A stretch of DNA of 64,000 nucleotides, taken from assembly GCF_009765705.1 (NCBI RefSeq), contig NZ_LMUX01000021.1, positions 521,451 to 585,450 of the forward strand, given 5' to 3'. The translations under genes were made by a program, and so were the position numbers. This document shows, one piece after another, positions 9,420 to 18,061 of the stretch. Positions within the stretch are counted from its first letter, which is position 1, and the number at the start of each line of letters is the position of its first letter. This stretch comes from Burkholderia sp. L27(2015). GTDB lineage: Bacteria > Pseudomonadota > Gammaproteobacteria > Burkholderiales > Burkholderiaceae. Below the pieces are notes generated by a model. The model searched no databases and was not told the DNA's origin. It saw nothing but the letters and a program-made list of their open reading frames with translations.

Positions 9420-10550
9420 CTAAAGAGTTTTATGCCATACGGTCCGGTTGATATAGTCGACGTAGCTGAGCACCACCCGCAGCACCTGCTGCGATACGTT
9501 CGGATTGATATAATCGCCGACCATCTCTGTATTACGCGGGGCCTCTCTAAACTGCGAGGTGATGACATCGACCGCCGCTAGAACGCCGTCGCGGCCCACG
9601 CCGGACATGATCAAGGCGCCTACGTCCATTCCTTCCGGACGCTCGTGCTGGTTGCGTATCGTTATTGCAGGAAGATTCAGCAACGAGGCTTCTTCAGTGA
9701 TAGTTCCGCTATCGGACAAGACGCAGAATGCCGACATTTGTAACTTGATATAGTCGACGAAACCGAAGGGTTTAGCAAACGTAATGCGTGAATCGAGGTG
9801 TTGCGCCTCCATGCTTTCGAGACGTTTGCGGGTACGCGGGTGAGTCGAGACGATAACCGGGAAGCCATGTTTTTCAACCAGTGCTTCGAGAGTGTCCAGC
9901 AACGCTCTTAATGTTACGGGCGAGTCTACATTTTCCTCCCGATGGGCACTGACGATAAAATATTTGCGCGGCACCAGACCCATTCGCGATACGACGTCCG
10001 AAGCTTCGATTTTCGGCATGTAATAGTTCAGCACCTCATGCATGTGCGAACCAGTCTTGATAATCGTTTCCTGACGAACTCCTTCGGCAATCAAGTAACG
10101 ACGTGCATGCTCAGTCAACACCATGTTGATGTCTGACAAGTGGTCGAGGACCTTACGGTTCAGCTCTTCCGGGACACGCTGGTCAAAACAGCGGTTACCG
10201 GCTTCCATGTGGAACACCGGAACCTTACGGCGCTTGGCGGCAAGGACTGCCAGGCAGGAATTGGTATCGCCATACAGCAAGACAGCATCCGGTTGCTCCT
10301 GTTCGAGCACCTTGTCGGATTTTTCAATGACCTGCGCGATTGTCTGAGCGGCCGTCTCGCCTGCGGCATTCAGGAAGTAATCCGGCTTGCGGATTTCCAA
10401 GTCGTCAAAAAACACCTGGTTTAATTCGTAATCGAAGTTCTGCCCTGTGTGAACCAGAACGTGCTGCGTATGGCGATCGAATTCCGCAATCACCCGGCTC
10501 ATCTTGATGAGCTCCGGGCGTGTGCCCACAATAGACATCACCTTAAGCAT
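9420..10550 (-). CDS. UDP-N-acetylglucosamine 2-epimerase family (WbvD/WbjD/FnlC type)
   Basis: The 376-residue cytoplasmic enzyme has the two-Rossmann fold of non-hydrolysing UDP-GlcNAc 2-epimerases. It begins MLKVMSIVGTRPELIKMSRV and contains the conserved HTGQNFDYELNQVFFDDL, GDTNSCLA, HMEAGNRCFDQRVPEE, SAHREENVD and SDSGTITEEASLL segments. By position after a FnlA-type dehydratase and a reductase it should perform the last step, C2 epimerisation, of the L-amino-sugar pathway (UDP-L-RhaNAc to UDP-L-QuiNAc, or UDP-L-PneNAc to UDP-L-FucNAc). Its start overlaps the upstream gene by 8 bases. WecB (UDP-ManNAc formation) is the alternative, but the RCFDQRVPEE form and the context favour the L-sugar type. 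Confidence 0.85.
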   Translation of the reverse strand: MLKVMSIVGTRPELIKMSRVIAEFDRHTQHVLVHTGQNFDYELNQVFFDDLEIRKPDYFLNAAGETAAQTIAQVIEKSDKVLEQEQPDAVLLYGDTNSCLAVLAAKRRKVPVFHMEAGNRCFDQRVPEELNRKVLDHLSDINMVLTEHARRYLIAEGVRQETIIKTGSHMHEVLNYYMPKIEASDVVSRMGLVPRKYFIVSAHREENVDSPVTLRALLDTLEALVEKHGFPVIVSTHPRTRKRLESMEAQHLDSRITFAKPFGFVDYIKLQMSAFCVLSDSGTITEEASLLNLPAITIRNQHERPEGMDVGALIMSGVGRDGVLAAVDVITSQFREAPRNTEMVGDYINPNVSQQVLRVVLSYVDYINRTVWHKTL

Positions 10551-11553
10551 TCAACTGTTCCTGAACGTAATCAAGGCTCGACAGCAATTGCTTCACCTGC
10601 TCGAGGTCATAGCGTTCGGTGTTATGCGAGGTGTAGTCGTCGAGTGCCGAAATGCGGGTTTCGCCGTCTAAGAAATATTTGTTGTAGTTCAGATCCCGAT
10701 CATCTGCAGGGATACGGTAATACCGCCCCATATCCTCGACGCGGGCCATTTCTTCCCGCGAAACGAGCGATTCGTACAACTTCTCGCCGTGACGGGTACC
10801 AATCACGCGCATTCCTTTTTCCTTGCCAAATAGCTCGCTCAATGCAAGCGCCAAGTCGCCAACCGTGGCGGCCGGGGCCTTTTGCACGAAAAGATCCCCC
10901 TGGCGTGCATGCTTGAACGCATGAAGAACCAAATCGACGGACTCATCCAGAGACATCATGAACCGTGTCATGTTCGGGTCCGTTACTGTCAACTCGCGGC
11001 CGCTCTTGATCTGATCAATAAACAGTGGGATGACCGAGCCCCGCGAAGCCATTACATTGCCGTAACGGGTCGCACACATCACCGTGTCGGTCTGGCTCAA
11101 CTGGATCGATTTAGCGACCATCAGTTTTTCCATCATCGCCTTCGAGAGGCCCATTGCATTGATCGGGTAAACAGCCTTGTCGGTACTGAGCAGCACCACC
11201 CGTTTCACGCCGCTGACCAAGGCTGCGTTCATCACATTTTCGGCGCCAAGCACATTGGTTTTTACCGCCTCGAGCGGATAAAACTCGCATGATGGAACCT
11301 GCTTGAGCGCAGCAGCATGGAAAACAAAATCGACGCCGCGCATCGACATCAGGACGGAATCGTAACTGCGCACGTCACCGATATAAAACTTCACCTTCGG
11401 ATTTTGCAGCCTAATCCGCATGTCTTCCTGCTTCTTCTCGTCCCTGCTGAAGATGCGAATTTCCTTAACATCTGTACGCAGAAACCGCTTGAGTACCGCG
11501 TTGCCGAACGAACCCGTCCCGCCAGTAATCATTAATGTCTTGTTTTTAAACAC
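10543..11553 (-). CDS. UDP-GlcNAc 4,6-dehydratase/5-epimerase (WbvB/WbjB/FnlA type)
   Basis: A soluble SDR of 336 residues starting MFKNKTLMITGGTGSFGN. It has the CapE/FnlA landmarks IFSRDEKKQEDMR, HAAALKQVPSCEFYP, the active-site STDKAVYPINAMGLSK, and MTRFMMSLDESV. This family converts UDP-GlcNAc to 4-keto-6-deoxy-L sugars by dehydration with C5 inversion, the first step to UDP-L-FucNAc or UDP-L-QuiNAc. No membrane helices are present, unlike the WbpM protein encoded nearby, so the two dehydratases have different products. It sits 12 bases after the RmlD-like reductase (11566-12423) and overlaps the 2-epimerase gene by 8 bases. Confidence 0.88.
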   Translation of the reverse strand: MFKNKTLMITGGTGSFGNAVLKRFLRTDVKEIRIFSRDEKKQEDMRIRLQNPKVKFYIGDVRSYDSVLMSMRGVDFVFHAAALKQVPSCEFYPLEAVKTNVLGAENVMNAALVSGVKRVVLLSTDKAVYPINAMGLSKAMMEKLMVAKSIQLSQTDTVMCATRYGNVMASRGSVIPLFIDQIKSGRELTVTDPNMTRFMMSLDESVDLVLHAFKHARQGDLFVQKAPAATVGDLALALSELFGKEKGMRVIGTRHGEKLYESLVSREEMARVEDMGRYYRIPADDRDLNYNKYFLDGETRISALDDYTSHNTERYDLEQVKQLLSSLDYVQEQLNA

Positions 11554-11565
11554 CTTGACCTCGAT

Positions 11566-12423
11566 TCACCGAAATTTGTACATACGCTCGATCAGCTCGG
11601 GCCACGGCGGCGCTTCGTATCCCGTCGCTTCGTTGAACCGCGTCGCATCAAGCGATCTGTCTATCGCCGGTGTAGTGACCGGCTGTATATCTATCTTTTT
11701 GCCGTAAACTGCAGCAATCTGGTGCAACAACGCGTACTTGTCAATCGGCGCTGCCGCAACATGATACAGCCCGCTGAGTTGTGGCCGCGGAATCACAAAT
11801 TCCGCAATGATTCTGGCCAGCTCTACCGTCGGTAAGCCCGAAAAGATGGCTCGGCTGTAACCATGGATCGCCCCCTGTTGCGACAAAAACCAATCGAGCA
11901 GCGCATGCGCGCCTTCTCCTAGCTCATGACCTATGATCGAGGTGCGCAGAGTGATCGAATTCTCGTAAGCCACTTCACCCAAAAATTTGGATTTACCATA
12001 CAAATCCTCTGCATCAGAGGGATCTGACTCCAAATATCCGCCTTTCGTTCCAGAAAATACACAATCGGTACTGATATGAATTAAGCGCGCGCCGGCAGCT
12101 TTACAGAGGTGCGCAAGCTTATGCGGTAATAATGCATTGATTGTGATCGCGGCAAGCGGATCGTTAGCTACATCAAGTTGCTTGATCAAACCCACACAAT
12201 TGATCACAACGGCAGGCTGGACCATACCGATCAGCCGGATCAAAGAATCTGAATTCTCAACGTCCACTCCCGCCGTGATACGCCCTTTAAATTCGTCCGG
12301 GTTGTGGCAAACCGCCCTTGCGCTGCGTGCCGACCCATACGCTTCCAGGGTAGGATGCGCCGATATGTAGCGGAACACTGCATTGCCCAGCATGCCAGTT
12401 ACACCCAAGACAAGAACCTTCAT
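11566..12423 (-). CDS. RmlD-like sugar-nucleotide reductase (WbvR type)
   Basis: This 285-residue SDR has an N-terminal LGVTGMLGN Rossmann motif, the HISTDCVFSGTKGGY segment (RmlD: STDYVFDG) and YGKSKFLGE with the catalytic Tyr and Lys. The FnlB/CapF protein of UDP-L-FucNAc pathways is about 370 residues with a C-terminal cupin; this one is shorter and has no cupin. That matches WbvR of Vibrio cholerae O37, which reduces the WbvB product towards UDP-L-RhaNAc, later epimerised to UDP-L-QuiNAc. The start at 12423 has GGAAAAGCT just upstream; the ATG at 12438 overlaps the preceding stop as ATGA and is a real alternative. Product identity is inferred. Confidence 0.78.
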   Translation of the reverse strand: MKVLVLGVTGMLGNAVFRYISAHPTLEAYGSARSARAVCHNPDEFKGRITAGVDVENSDSLIRLIGMVQPAVVINCVGLIKQLDVANDPLAAITINALLPHKLAHLCKAAGARLIHISTDCVFSGTKGGYLESDPSDAEDLYGKSKFLGEVAYENSITLRTSIIGHELGEGAHALLDWFLSQQGAIHGYSRAIFSGLPTVELARIIAEFVIPRPQLSGLYHVAAAPIDKYALLHQIAAVYGKKIDIQPVTTPAIDRSLDATRFNEATGYEAPPWPELIERMYKFR

Positions 12424-12434
12424 AGCTTTTCCAT

Positions 12435-13667
12435 TCATTTGTCTGGCCGGCCAGTCCCAACCAAAGTGTCCAATCGGTCGATCAGTTCCAAGGTAAACTT
12501 GTGGCTCTCGAAATTTTCCAGAAAGTAAGCCTTTCCGTTTCGCCCAAGTGTGTCCCGTTCGTCGACAGGCATCGCGAGCAAAGTTCGAATATTTTCGGCC
12601 AGCACATCGGAATTCATCGCGGGCCCCGTAAGACCGGCGCGTGCCTCATCAATCACTCTCGCACCTTCACCATTGATGCAGCCCAGAATCGGGCGTCCGG
12701 CGGCAAGATAGGACTGTACCTTACTCGGTATGGTCTGCGCGAAAATAGGTTCATCGGTCAAGGTCACGAGCAATGCGGAAGATTTCGCGAAAATGGCGGG
12801 CATGAGGTGAGTAGGAAAGCGACCCGTTAGTACGACGTTTGCCAAACCACGTCGTCTAATTTCCGCCTCAAGCCAGTTGGAACGACTGCCATGCCCCACC
12901 AAAAAGAAACGAATTTGAGTCTCTGCCTTCAGGCGCTCGGCAGCATCGAGTACAACCTCTAACGCTTGTGCGGTGCCCAGTGATCCGGCAAAAACGACCG
13001 AAAAATAGCGATCGAGTTCGGCAATCGGACACGCATATCCAGGGTCGTCGGTTGTAAAAACGTCTTCCGCTGAATTGGGGTAATACATCACTCGGTCATG
13101 CGGGCACAGCCGCAAAACGGGCTTGATGAATGCATAAGACTGCACCATCACCAAATCAGCGTGACCGTAAATCCAGCGTACCACGCGGTTGACTACGGCA
13201 AGCGCAAAACGATTCTTGACGAAACCGGTAGCCTCAAGGGCATCTGGCCAGAGATCTTGAACCCAAATGACAAGCTTTGCGCGTTTATGCCGCTTCAGCA
13301 AAATTGCAGGGATTGCCTGCAAAATCGGGGAAATCCCATAGACGAAAATCGCATCCACCGGCTCGCGGCGCAATCGCCATAAACCTAATGTCGACGCGAA
13401 TAAGACGAAAGAGAAGTAATTAACTACGAGTTGGAACGCCCACGCCTGTTTGCGCGGCACCAGGGGAACCCGGAAGATTTCAACTTCGTCCAGCGATTCA
13501 TGGGCGGGTGACCACATTGAATATCCATCGAAGATCTTCCCTTCTGGATAATTTGGCTTCCCGGTGAGCACCTTCACATCTACGCCCTCACGACTCAAAC
13601 GACGCGCGAGATCGGTGATACGAAAACTTTCGGGCCAAAAATATTGCGAAACTATCAGTAATTTCAC
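12435..13667 (-). CDS. Glycosyltransferase family 4 (WbuB-like)
   Basis: About 410 residues with the GT-B fold. It opens KLLIVSQYFWPESFRITDLA and contains LTGKPNYPEGKIFDGY, VWVQDLWPDALEATGF, YPNSAEDVF and the C-terminal donor site around IPSKVQSYLAAGRPILGCINGEGA. These are hallmarks of WbuB-type transferases that add L-FucNAc or L-QuiNAc to the lipid-linked glycan. The next genes make such a donor, which supports the call. The start is uncertain: GTG at 13667 puts the fold at the N-terminus as in relatives, whereas GTG at 13733 adds 22 basic residues. Its stop codon touches the start region of the RmlD-like gene, so these are co-translated. Confidence 0.8.
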   Translation of the reverse strand: MKLLIVSQYFWPESFRITDLARRLSREGVDVKVLTGKPNYPEGKIFDGYSMWSPAHESLDEVEIFRVPLVPRKQAWAFQLVVNYFSFVLFASTLGLWRLRREPVDAIFVYGISPILQAIPAILLKRHKRAKLVIWVQDLWPDALEATGFVKNRFALAVVNRVVRWIYGHADLVMVQSYAFIKPVLRLCPHDRVMYYPNSAEDVFTTDDPGYACPIAELDRYFSVVFAGSLGTAQALEVVLDAAERLKAETQIRFFLVGHGSRSNWLEAEIRRRGLANVVLTGRFPTHLMPAIFAKSSALLVTLTDEPIFAQTIPSKVQSYLAAGRPILGCINGEGARVIDEARAGLTGPAMNSDVLAENIRTLLAMPVDERDTLGRNGKAYFLENFESHKFTLELIDRLDTLVGTGRPDK

Positions 13668-13838
13668 CGCAAGAGGTCCAAATTGCTCAAAATTTAGTCT
13701 TTTTAGGGCCGACCCAAAAAATTTGGATTTCACCTTTTAGCCGGTGCATTTTGGCCCGAGTTTAGATACGTCGAATCGAATTACATTACCAATATTTAGC
13801 GTAACCCGCAGTTTCCTCAGCGACCGTCGCCATCTCGC

Positions 13839-14984
13839 TCAATTTTGCTTATCCCTACATATATCCTTATAAATTGCCAAGCAACGAGCGGTGATCCGCG
13901 ACCACGTATAGTTTGCATTGACGTAGCACCGCAACCTTTTGCCCATTTCCGGTAACAATTCGGGGTGCGCTAACAACTGTGTCAACGCCACGCTCATACT
14001 TTCCGCCGACGGCGAACATATCCTGCCGCCCCCCACTTCGCTGACTTCATCGAAGCCACATTGATCAGTTAGTAACACGGGGGTACCGGCCACGCCAGCT
14101 TCCAGAGCGACGAGAGACATTGCTTCCCGCCGAGAAGGGACGACCAACAGCTCCGCCTCCGTGAGCGCAGCCCCCTTCTCTTCCCCCTCAATATAACCAA
14201 TGAAACGAATCCGCTTGGCGTAAGCGGAAGCCGCCGCCCGTTGTTCAAGGGCCTCTCTCATACCGCCATCGGGTCCGGCAAAGACAATTTGATAATCCGC
14301 GAAACGCTCCGCCAGCGATAAAAACGCGCCCATTAACAGATCCGGCCCTTTAATCGCGTCTAGACGTCCTAAAAACAAAAGAAATGGAACGTCCTCTAAT
14401 TGGTGGCGCCGTCGAAACTCAATACCGTCTCCTCGTGGCGTTGATCGACTGTCGTCAATGCCATTGGGCACCACGACCACAGCCGCAGGATGAACCCCAT
14501 AAGCCAAAAACTGAGCAATTTCAAGTCGAGTAACCGCAAAGCACAACGAGGCGCGACGGATCATGCGATATCCAACCAACGCATTATAAAACCGCTTGAG
14601 GCTACCCGACCTGCCAAAAATCTCCAGTGCTCCGGCCGGACACACGACATAAGGCTTACCCAATCGTTGCGCTGCCGAACAGACCATGGCGTTCAACACA
14701 CTCCAATGGCCCATCGTGTGGATAATATCGGCCTCTTCGACCAATCTCTGCACGCGTTGCGCCGAAATCAGCGGGACCACGAAGCGCTTGCTAAGCGAAC
14801 GACAGGTATGCAGATCGATCCCTTCCAGGGCTTTGCGGCGTATCTCGCCTAGCCCGACATTCGTGGTCAGGACCGAACACTCATTGCCCGAATCAATTAG
14901 CGAGCGAGCCATCTGAAAAGTACGTTCAGCCGTCCCTCCTCCTACCGAGGGATCAATGAAGTCGCAAACATGCAATACCCTCAC
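13839..14984 (-). CDS. Glycosyltransferase family 4
   Basis: 381 residues with GT-B architecture: N-terminal acceptor domain starting RVLHVCDFIDPSVGGGTAER, a linker at VVVPNGIDDS, then FLLFLGRLDAIKGPDLL and the E-x7-E motif EAMSLVALE followed by AGTPVLLTD in the donor domain. The GTG start at 14984 forms a GTGA overlap with the stop of the upstream epimerase and has GGTAGGGAG at good distance, so it is preferred over an ATG 14 codons earlier. Likely adds one hexose, hexosamine or deoxysugar to the O-unit on the cytoplasmic side of the membrane; donor unknown. Confidence 0.82.
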   Translation of the reverse strand: MRVLHVCDFIDPSVGGGTAERTFQMARSLIDSGNECSVLTTNVGLGEIRRKALEGIDLHTCRSLSKRFVVPLISAQRVQRLVEEADIIHTMGHWSVLNAMVCSAAQRLGKPYVVCPAGALEIFGRSGSLKRFYNALVGYRMIRRASLCFAVTRLEIAQFLAYGVHPAAVVVVPNGIDDSRSTPRGDGIEFRRRHQLEDVPFLLFLGRLDAIKGPDLLMGAFLSLAERFADYQIVFAGPDGGMREALEQRAAASAYAKRIRFIGYIEGEEKGAALTEAELLVVPSRREAMSLVALEAGVAGTPVLLTDQCGFDEVSEVGGGRICSPSAESMSVALTQLLAHPELLPEMGKRLRCYVNANYTWSRITARCLAIYKDICRDKQN

Positions 14985-15943
14985 GACGCGCTCCCTACCG
15001 ATTCGTGCGCAGTTCGTTTCTTGCATGCCTGTGCAAACCGCATCAATGCGGGTTCGAGCCGGGTCACCGGCTCAAAGCCCCAATCCCGTAATTTGCAATC
15101 ACTATATTTTATCTGCGGGTCGGTTTGTGATCGCCCGACTAAGATCAATAACAGCTTGAGCACGAAACTCGGCAAAGCGACGCCGCCATTGGCCGTCTTC
15201 ATCAGTAAGCCCGTGCGGAGAATCTGGTCGACGTCTTGGTAATTATTGATCGGGGCGTCGTCATCGGAAACGAGGAATACTTCGCCAGCCAACGGTCTGT
15301 CGATGGAAATCAGGAACTCGATCGCCGCGACTACGTTTTCCACGGCCACAAGGTTCATGCTGCGGCGCCCGTAAAGCATACGGCGCAGATGCTGTACCGA
15401 ATCACTGTCGTTTCTCAATTGATAGACGAGCTTCTGCAAATTTTTGCCGCCAGTGCCAAAGACAGCAGTGGGACGTAGCACCGCGATGTCAATATGCGGG
15501 GACAACGTTTTGAGCAGCAACCCCTCAATCATCAATTTCTGACGCTCGTAATCGTTTCCGGGGTCGCACGGAGTCTCCTCTGTCACGACAGTCGTCGGTG
15601 TGCGACCGACAACGGTTGCGGTACTGATGTACAGAAACCGACGCACCCCCGCCTTCAGACAAGCCTGCGCAAGAGTCCGTGTGATCTGAATCTGCGTGTC
15701 CATTGGTGCGTCATGGACTTGTGCCAAATGAATTACCGTTGCACCGGGTACGACAAAGCGTGAAAGACTCTCCGCGTCGAGCAGGTCCCCCACGATCAAC
15801 TGCCCATTCCGGATCGTTTCGCGAGCCCCACCGTGGGCTGCCCGGGCCAAGATTCGCAGTGCCACACCCGGTCGCTTTTCCAGCACCGCTAGTAAGTGCG
15901 ATCCTATAAAGCCAGTCGCACCTGTTATACAAAAAGTCTCCAT
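14981..15943 (-). CDS. NAD-dependent epimerase/dehydratase (SDR)
   Basis: 320 residues, extended SDR. The cofactor motif is TGATGFIGSH at residues 7-16; the catalytic pair appears as YERQKLM after YISTATVVG; substrate-side features include RPTAVFGTGG. It resembles UDP-glucose 4-epimerase-like proteins of polysaccharide loci, but no feature fixes the reaction. The start at 15943 has AGAGG upstream; the ATG at 15967 overlaps the plsC stop as TAATG and is also possible. The downstream GT4 gene overlaps by 4 bases, so they share a transcript, perhaps read through from the plsC side. Confidence 0.75.
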   Translation of the reverse strand: METFCITGATGFIGSHLLAVLEKRPGVALRILARAAHGGARETIRNGQLIVGDLLDAESLSRFVVPGATVIHLAQVHDAPMDTQIQITRTLAQACLKAGVRRFLYISTATVVGRTPTTVVTEETPCDPGNDYERQKLMIEGLLLKTLSPHIDIAVLRPTAVFGTGGKNLQKLVYQLRNDSDSVQHLRRMLYGRRSMNLVAVENVVAAIEFLISIDRPLAGEVFLVSDDDAPINNYQDVDQILRTGLLMKTANGGVALPSFVLKLLLILVGRSQTDPQIKYSDCKLRDWGFEPVTRLEPALMRFAQACKKRTAHESVGSAS

Positions 15944-15966
15944 GGACCTCTGGTACTCGATTTCCA

Positions 15967-16740
15967 TTATTGAACCACTGTAGACAAGACGCGGCGACGG
16001 CGTGTCTTGTCACGCAGATGATCAAGGCCTGCCTGGACTGCCTCCTGCGTATCCTGCGCCAACACCCTTCTATCTTCCCCTGCCGCCAACGCCTCTCCCA
16101 CATACAAATGCGCCGTCAACGGCGACGCCGATAAAATCATATCGAGCGACTCTGCAAGAGAAGTATCGCCAATATACGCTGGCGCGAGCGACTGCCGTCC
16201 CGTCGCATCCTCATACATCAGGCAGATCGGCTGGATCGGCGCCTCGGCATAGACCGCCGCCTGAAACAGATTGGTATGAAACGGCTGCACCGCCAAACCG
16301 TCGGTTGTAGTCCCTTCCGGAAACACCGTAATCAGCCCCCCGCCGCGCAGGATGTCGGCTAGTTGGTGCATGATCTTCTTCGCATCGCTTCGTTTTCCCC
16401 GCTGGATAAACACCGTCCCTATGGTTTTCGCGAGCCAGCCGATAACAGGCCAGTCCGCGATTTCCGCCTTGGAGACAAAGGGCGTCGGGCGCCATGCGTC
16501 GATCACATAAATGTCGATCCACGATATATGGTTTCCCACCACCATTGCGCCTCGCTCAAGCGTCTCACCGTTACTATGCACGACCAGCGTGATGCCGCAC
16601 AGCTTAAGCATGCATTGAGACCAGTCGCGAATCAGCATTTGCTGGCGCTCTGGCGTTGCACGTGGATACATCAAGGCGGCCATCAGCACACCGCGAAAAA
16701 TATGCAACAGCAAACGTAGTTTGCGTAAGGGATGCTTCAT
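15967..16740 (-). CDS. plsC: 1-acyl-sn-glycerol-3-phosphate acyltransferase (PlsC family)
   Basis: 257 residues with an N-terminal hydrophobic anchor (LLLHIFRGVLMAALMY). Acyltransferase motif I is present as NHISWID (the H-x4-D pair), with FVSKAEI and motif III as VFPEGTTTDG, then a PIQPICLMYED strand. The family transfers an acyl chain to lysophosphatidic acid at the inner membrane. It follows pyrC' by 13 bases in the same direction, the order known from Burkholderia, so it belongs to the yqgE-to-plsC transcript. It could act on another lyso-lipid, as some organisms have several PlsC paralogues. Confidence 0.85.
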   Translation of the reverse strand: MKHPLRKLRLLLHIFRGVLMAALMYPRATPERQQMLIRDWSQCMLKLCGITLVVHSNGETLERGAMVVGNHISWIDIYVIDAWRPTPFVSKAEIADWPVIGWLAKTIGTVFIQRGKRSDAKKIMHQLADILRGGGLITVFPEGTTTDGLAVQPFHTNLFQAAVYAEAPIQPICLMYEDATGRQSLAPAYIGDTSLAESLDMILSASPLTAHLYVGEALAAGEDRRVLAQDTQEAVQAGLDHLRDKTRRRRVLSTVVQ

Positions 16741-16753
16741 CGGCCTACCCTAC

Positions 16754-18058
16754 TTAAAAGTTCGTGTTATCGGCCTGCTCGAAGGCAACGCGCCCTGCAA
16801 CCAGCGTCGCGCGCACTCGCGCTGGCACTTCGTAGCCGAGGAACGGCGTATTGTGCCCCTGGCTACGCAGCGCAGATGCCTCGACACTCCAGTAGGCCTG
16901 CGGGTCGAACACACACAAGTCCGCAGGCGCACCGATCTCCATGCGGCCACATTCCAGCCCCAACACAGCGGCAGGACCACATGTCACCTTCGCCAGCGCG
17001 TGGCCCAGTGGCACGCGCGCATCCTGCGCCCACTTGATCGTCAGCGATAGCAGTAGCTCAAGGCCGCTCGCGCCTGGCGTCGCCTCGCCAAATGGCAGCA
17101 TTTTTTCGTCATCGTCAACGGGTGTATGGTCCGAGCAGATTGCGTCTATCGTGCCGTCCGCCAGCCCTGCCCGGATCGCGTCGCGGTCGCGCTGAGCACG
17201 CAGCGGCGGATCGAGCCGGTATTGTGCATCGAAGTACCCGATGTCGATATCAATCAAATGCAAATGGTTGATGGTTACGTCGCACGTCACCGGCAGACCT
17301 TCCTGCTTGGCGGCTCGCACCAGCGTCAAGCCGCTGGCGCTAGACAGACGGGGCAGATGCACCCGCGCACCGGTTGCCCGCACCAGTTCCAGGATAGTAT
17401 GCAGTGCGATGGTTTCGGCGCTTGTCGGCACGCCCGCCAGCCCGAGGCGCGATGCGACCGGCCCGCTGGCCGCCACACCGCCACGTGACAGGTAAAAATC
17501 CTGGGCTCGCAGCCATACCGTGTAGCCGTAGGTGGTTGCATATTGCAGCGCACATAGCAGCACCTGTGTATCAAGAATCGGCACGTTCGCCTGCGAGAAA
17601 CCGATACAACCGGCCTGCGTCAGTTGAACCATTTCGGTGAGGCAGCTACCTTTTAGGCCGACCGTCAACGCCCCAAGCGGATACACTCGGGGCCCATCCA
17701 GCCTACAGGCCAGGGATTTTAGCATTTCGACCAGCCCGGGCTCGTCGAGCACCGGGACGGTGTCGGGCGGACACACCAGGCTGGTAACGCCACCGGCCAG
17801 CGCTGCCGACATTTCGGACTCCAGTGTGGCCTTGTATCCGTGAGCGGGTTCGCGTAGCCGCGCCGCCAAGTCCACCAGCCCAGGCGCCACTACCAGGCCG
17901 CTAACGTCGACAGTGCGATCGGCCGTGAAATCGGCTGGCGCGGCGCCTAGCGCAACAATAAGGCCATCCGCGACAAACACGTCTGCTTGCTGCTCGACTC
18001 CCCTGCCGGGCTCACTGCCTGGATCGATCAACCGGCCACCCTTGAGATGAATCTTCAT
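16754..18058 (-). CDS. pyrC': Non-catalytic dihydroorotase homologue (PyrC'/PyrX)
   Basis: 434 residues, amidohydrolase fold of class I dihydroorotases. The metal-binding D-x-H-x-H of active enzymes is D63-L-A65-A-R67 here (segment GLVDLAARLREP), so both histidines are lost. Later features such as CSDHTPVDDD and FGEATPGASGLELL are kept. Pseudomonas pyrC' proteins show the same loss and serve as structural partners of aspartate carbamoyltransferase in a dodecamer, and that role is inferred. The gene follows pyrB by 3 bases, so they are surely co-translated. A functional dihydroorotase must be encoded elsewhere. The partner pyrB is itself unusual (see 18062-19081). Confidence 0.88.
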   Translation of the reverse strand: MKIHLKGGRLIDPGSEPGRGVEQQADVFVADGLIVALGAAPADFTADRTVDVSGLVVAPGLVDLAARLREPAHGYKATLESEMSAALAGGVTSLVCPPDTVPVLDEPGLVEMLKSLACRLDGPRVYPLGALTVGLKGSCLTEMVQLTQAGCIGFSQANVPILDTQVLLCALQYATTYGYTVWLRAQDFYLSRGGVAASGPVASRLGLAGVPTSAETIALHTILELVRATGARVHLPRLSSASGLTLVRAAKQEGLPVTCDVTINHLHLIDIDIGYFDAQYRLDPPLRAQRDRDAIRAGLADGTIDAICSDHTPVDDDEKMLPFGEATPGASGLELLLSLTIKWAQDARVPLGHALAKVTCGPAAVLGLECGRMEIGAPADLCVFDPQAYWSVEASALRSQGHNTPFLGYEVPARVRATLVAGRVAFEQADNTNF

Positions 18059-18061
18059 TTG

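Noticed and set aside
16754-18058. Reading the dihydroorotase as the catalytic PyrC
   Set aside because: Both metal-binding histidines are absent, so an active enzyme is very unlikely.
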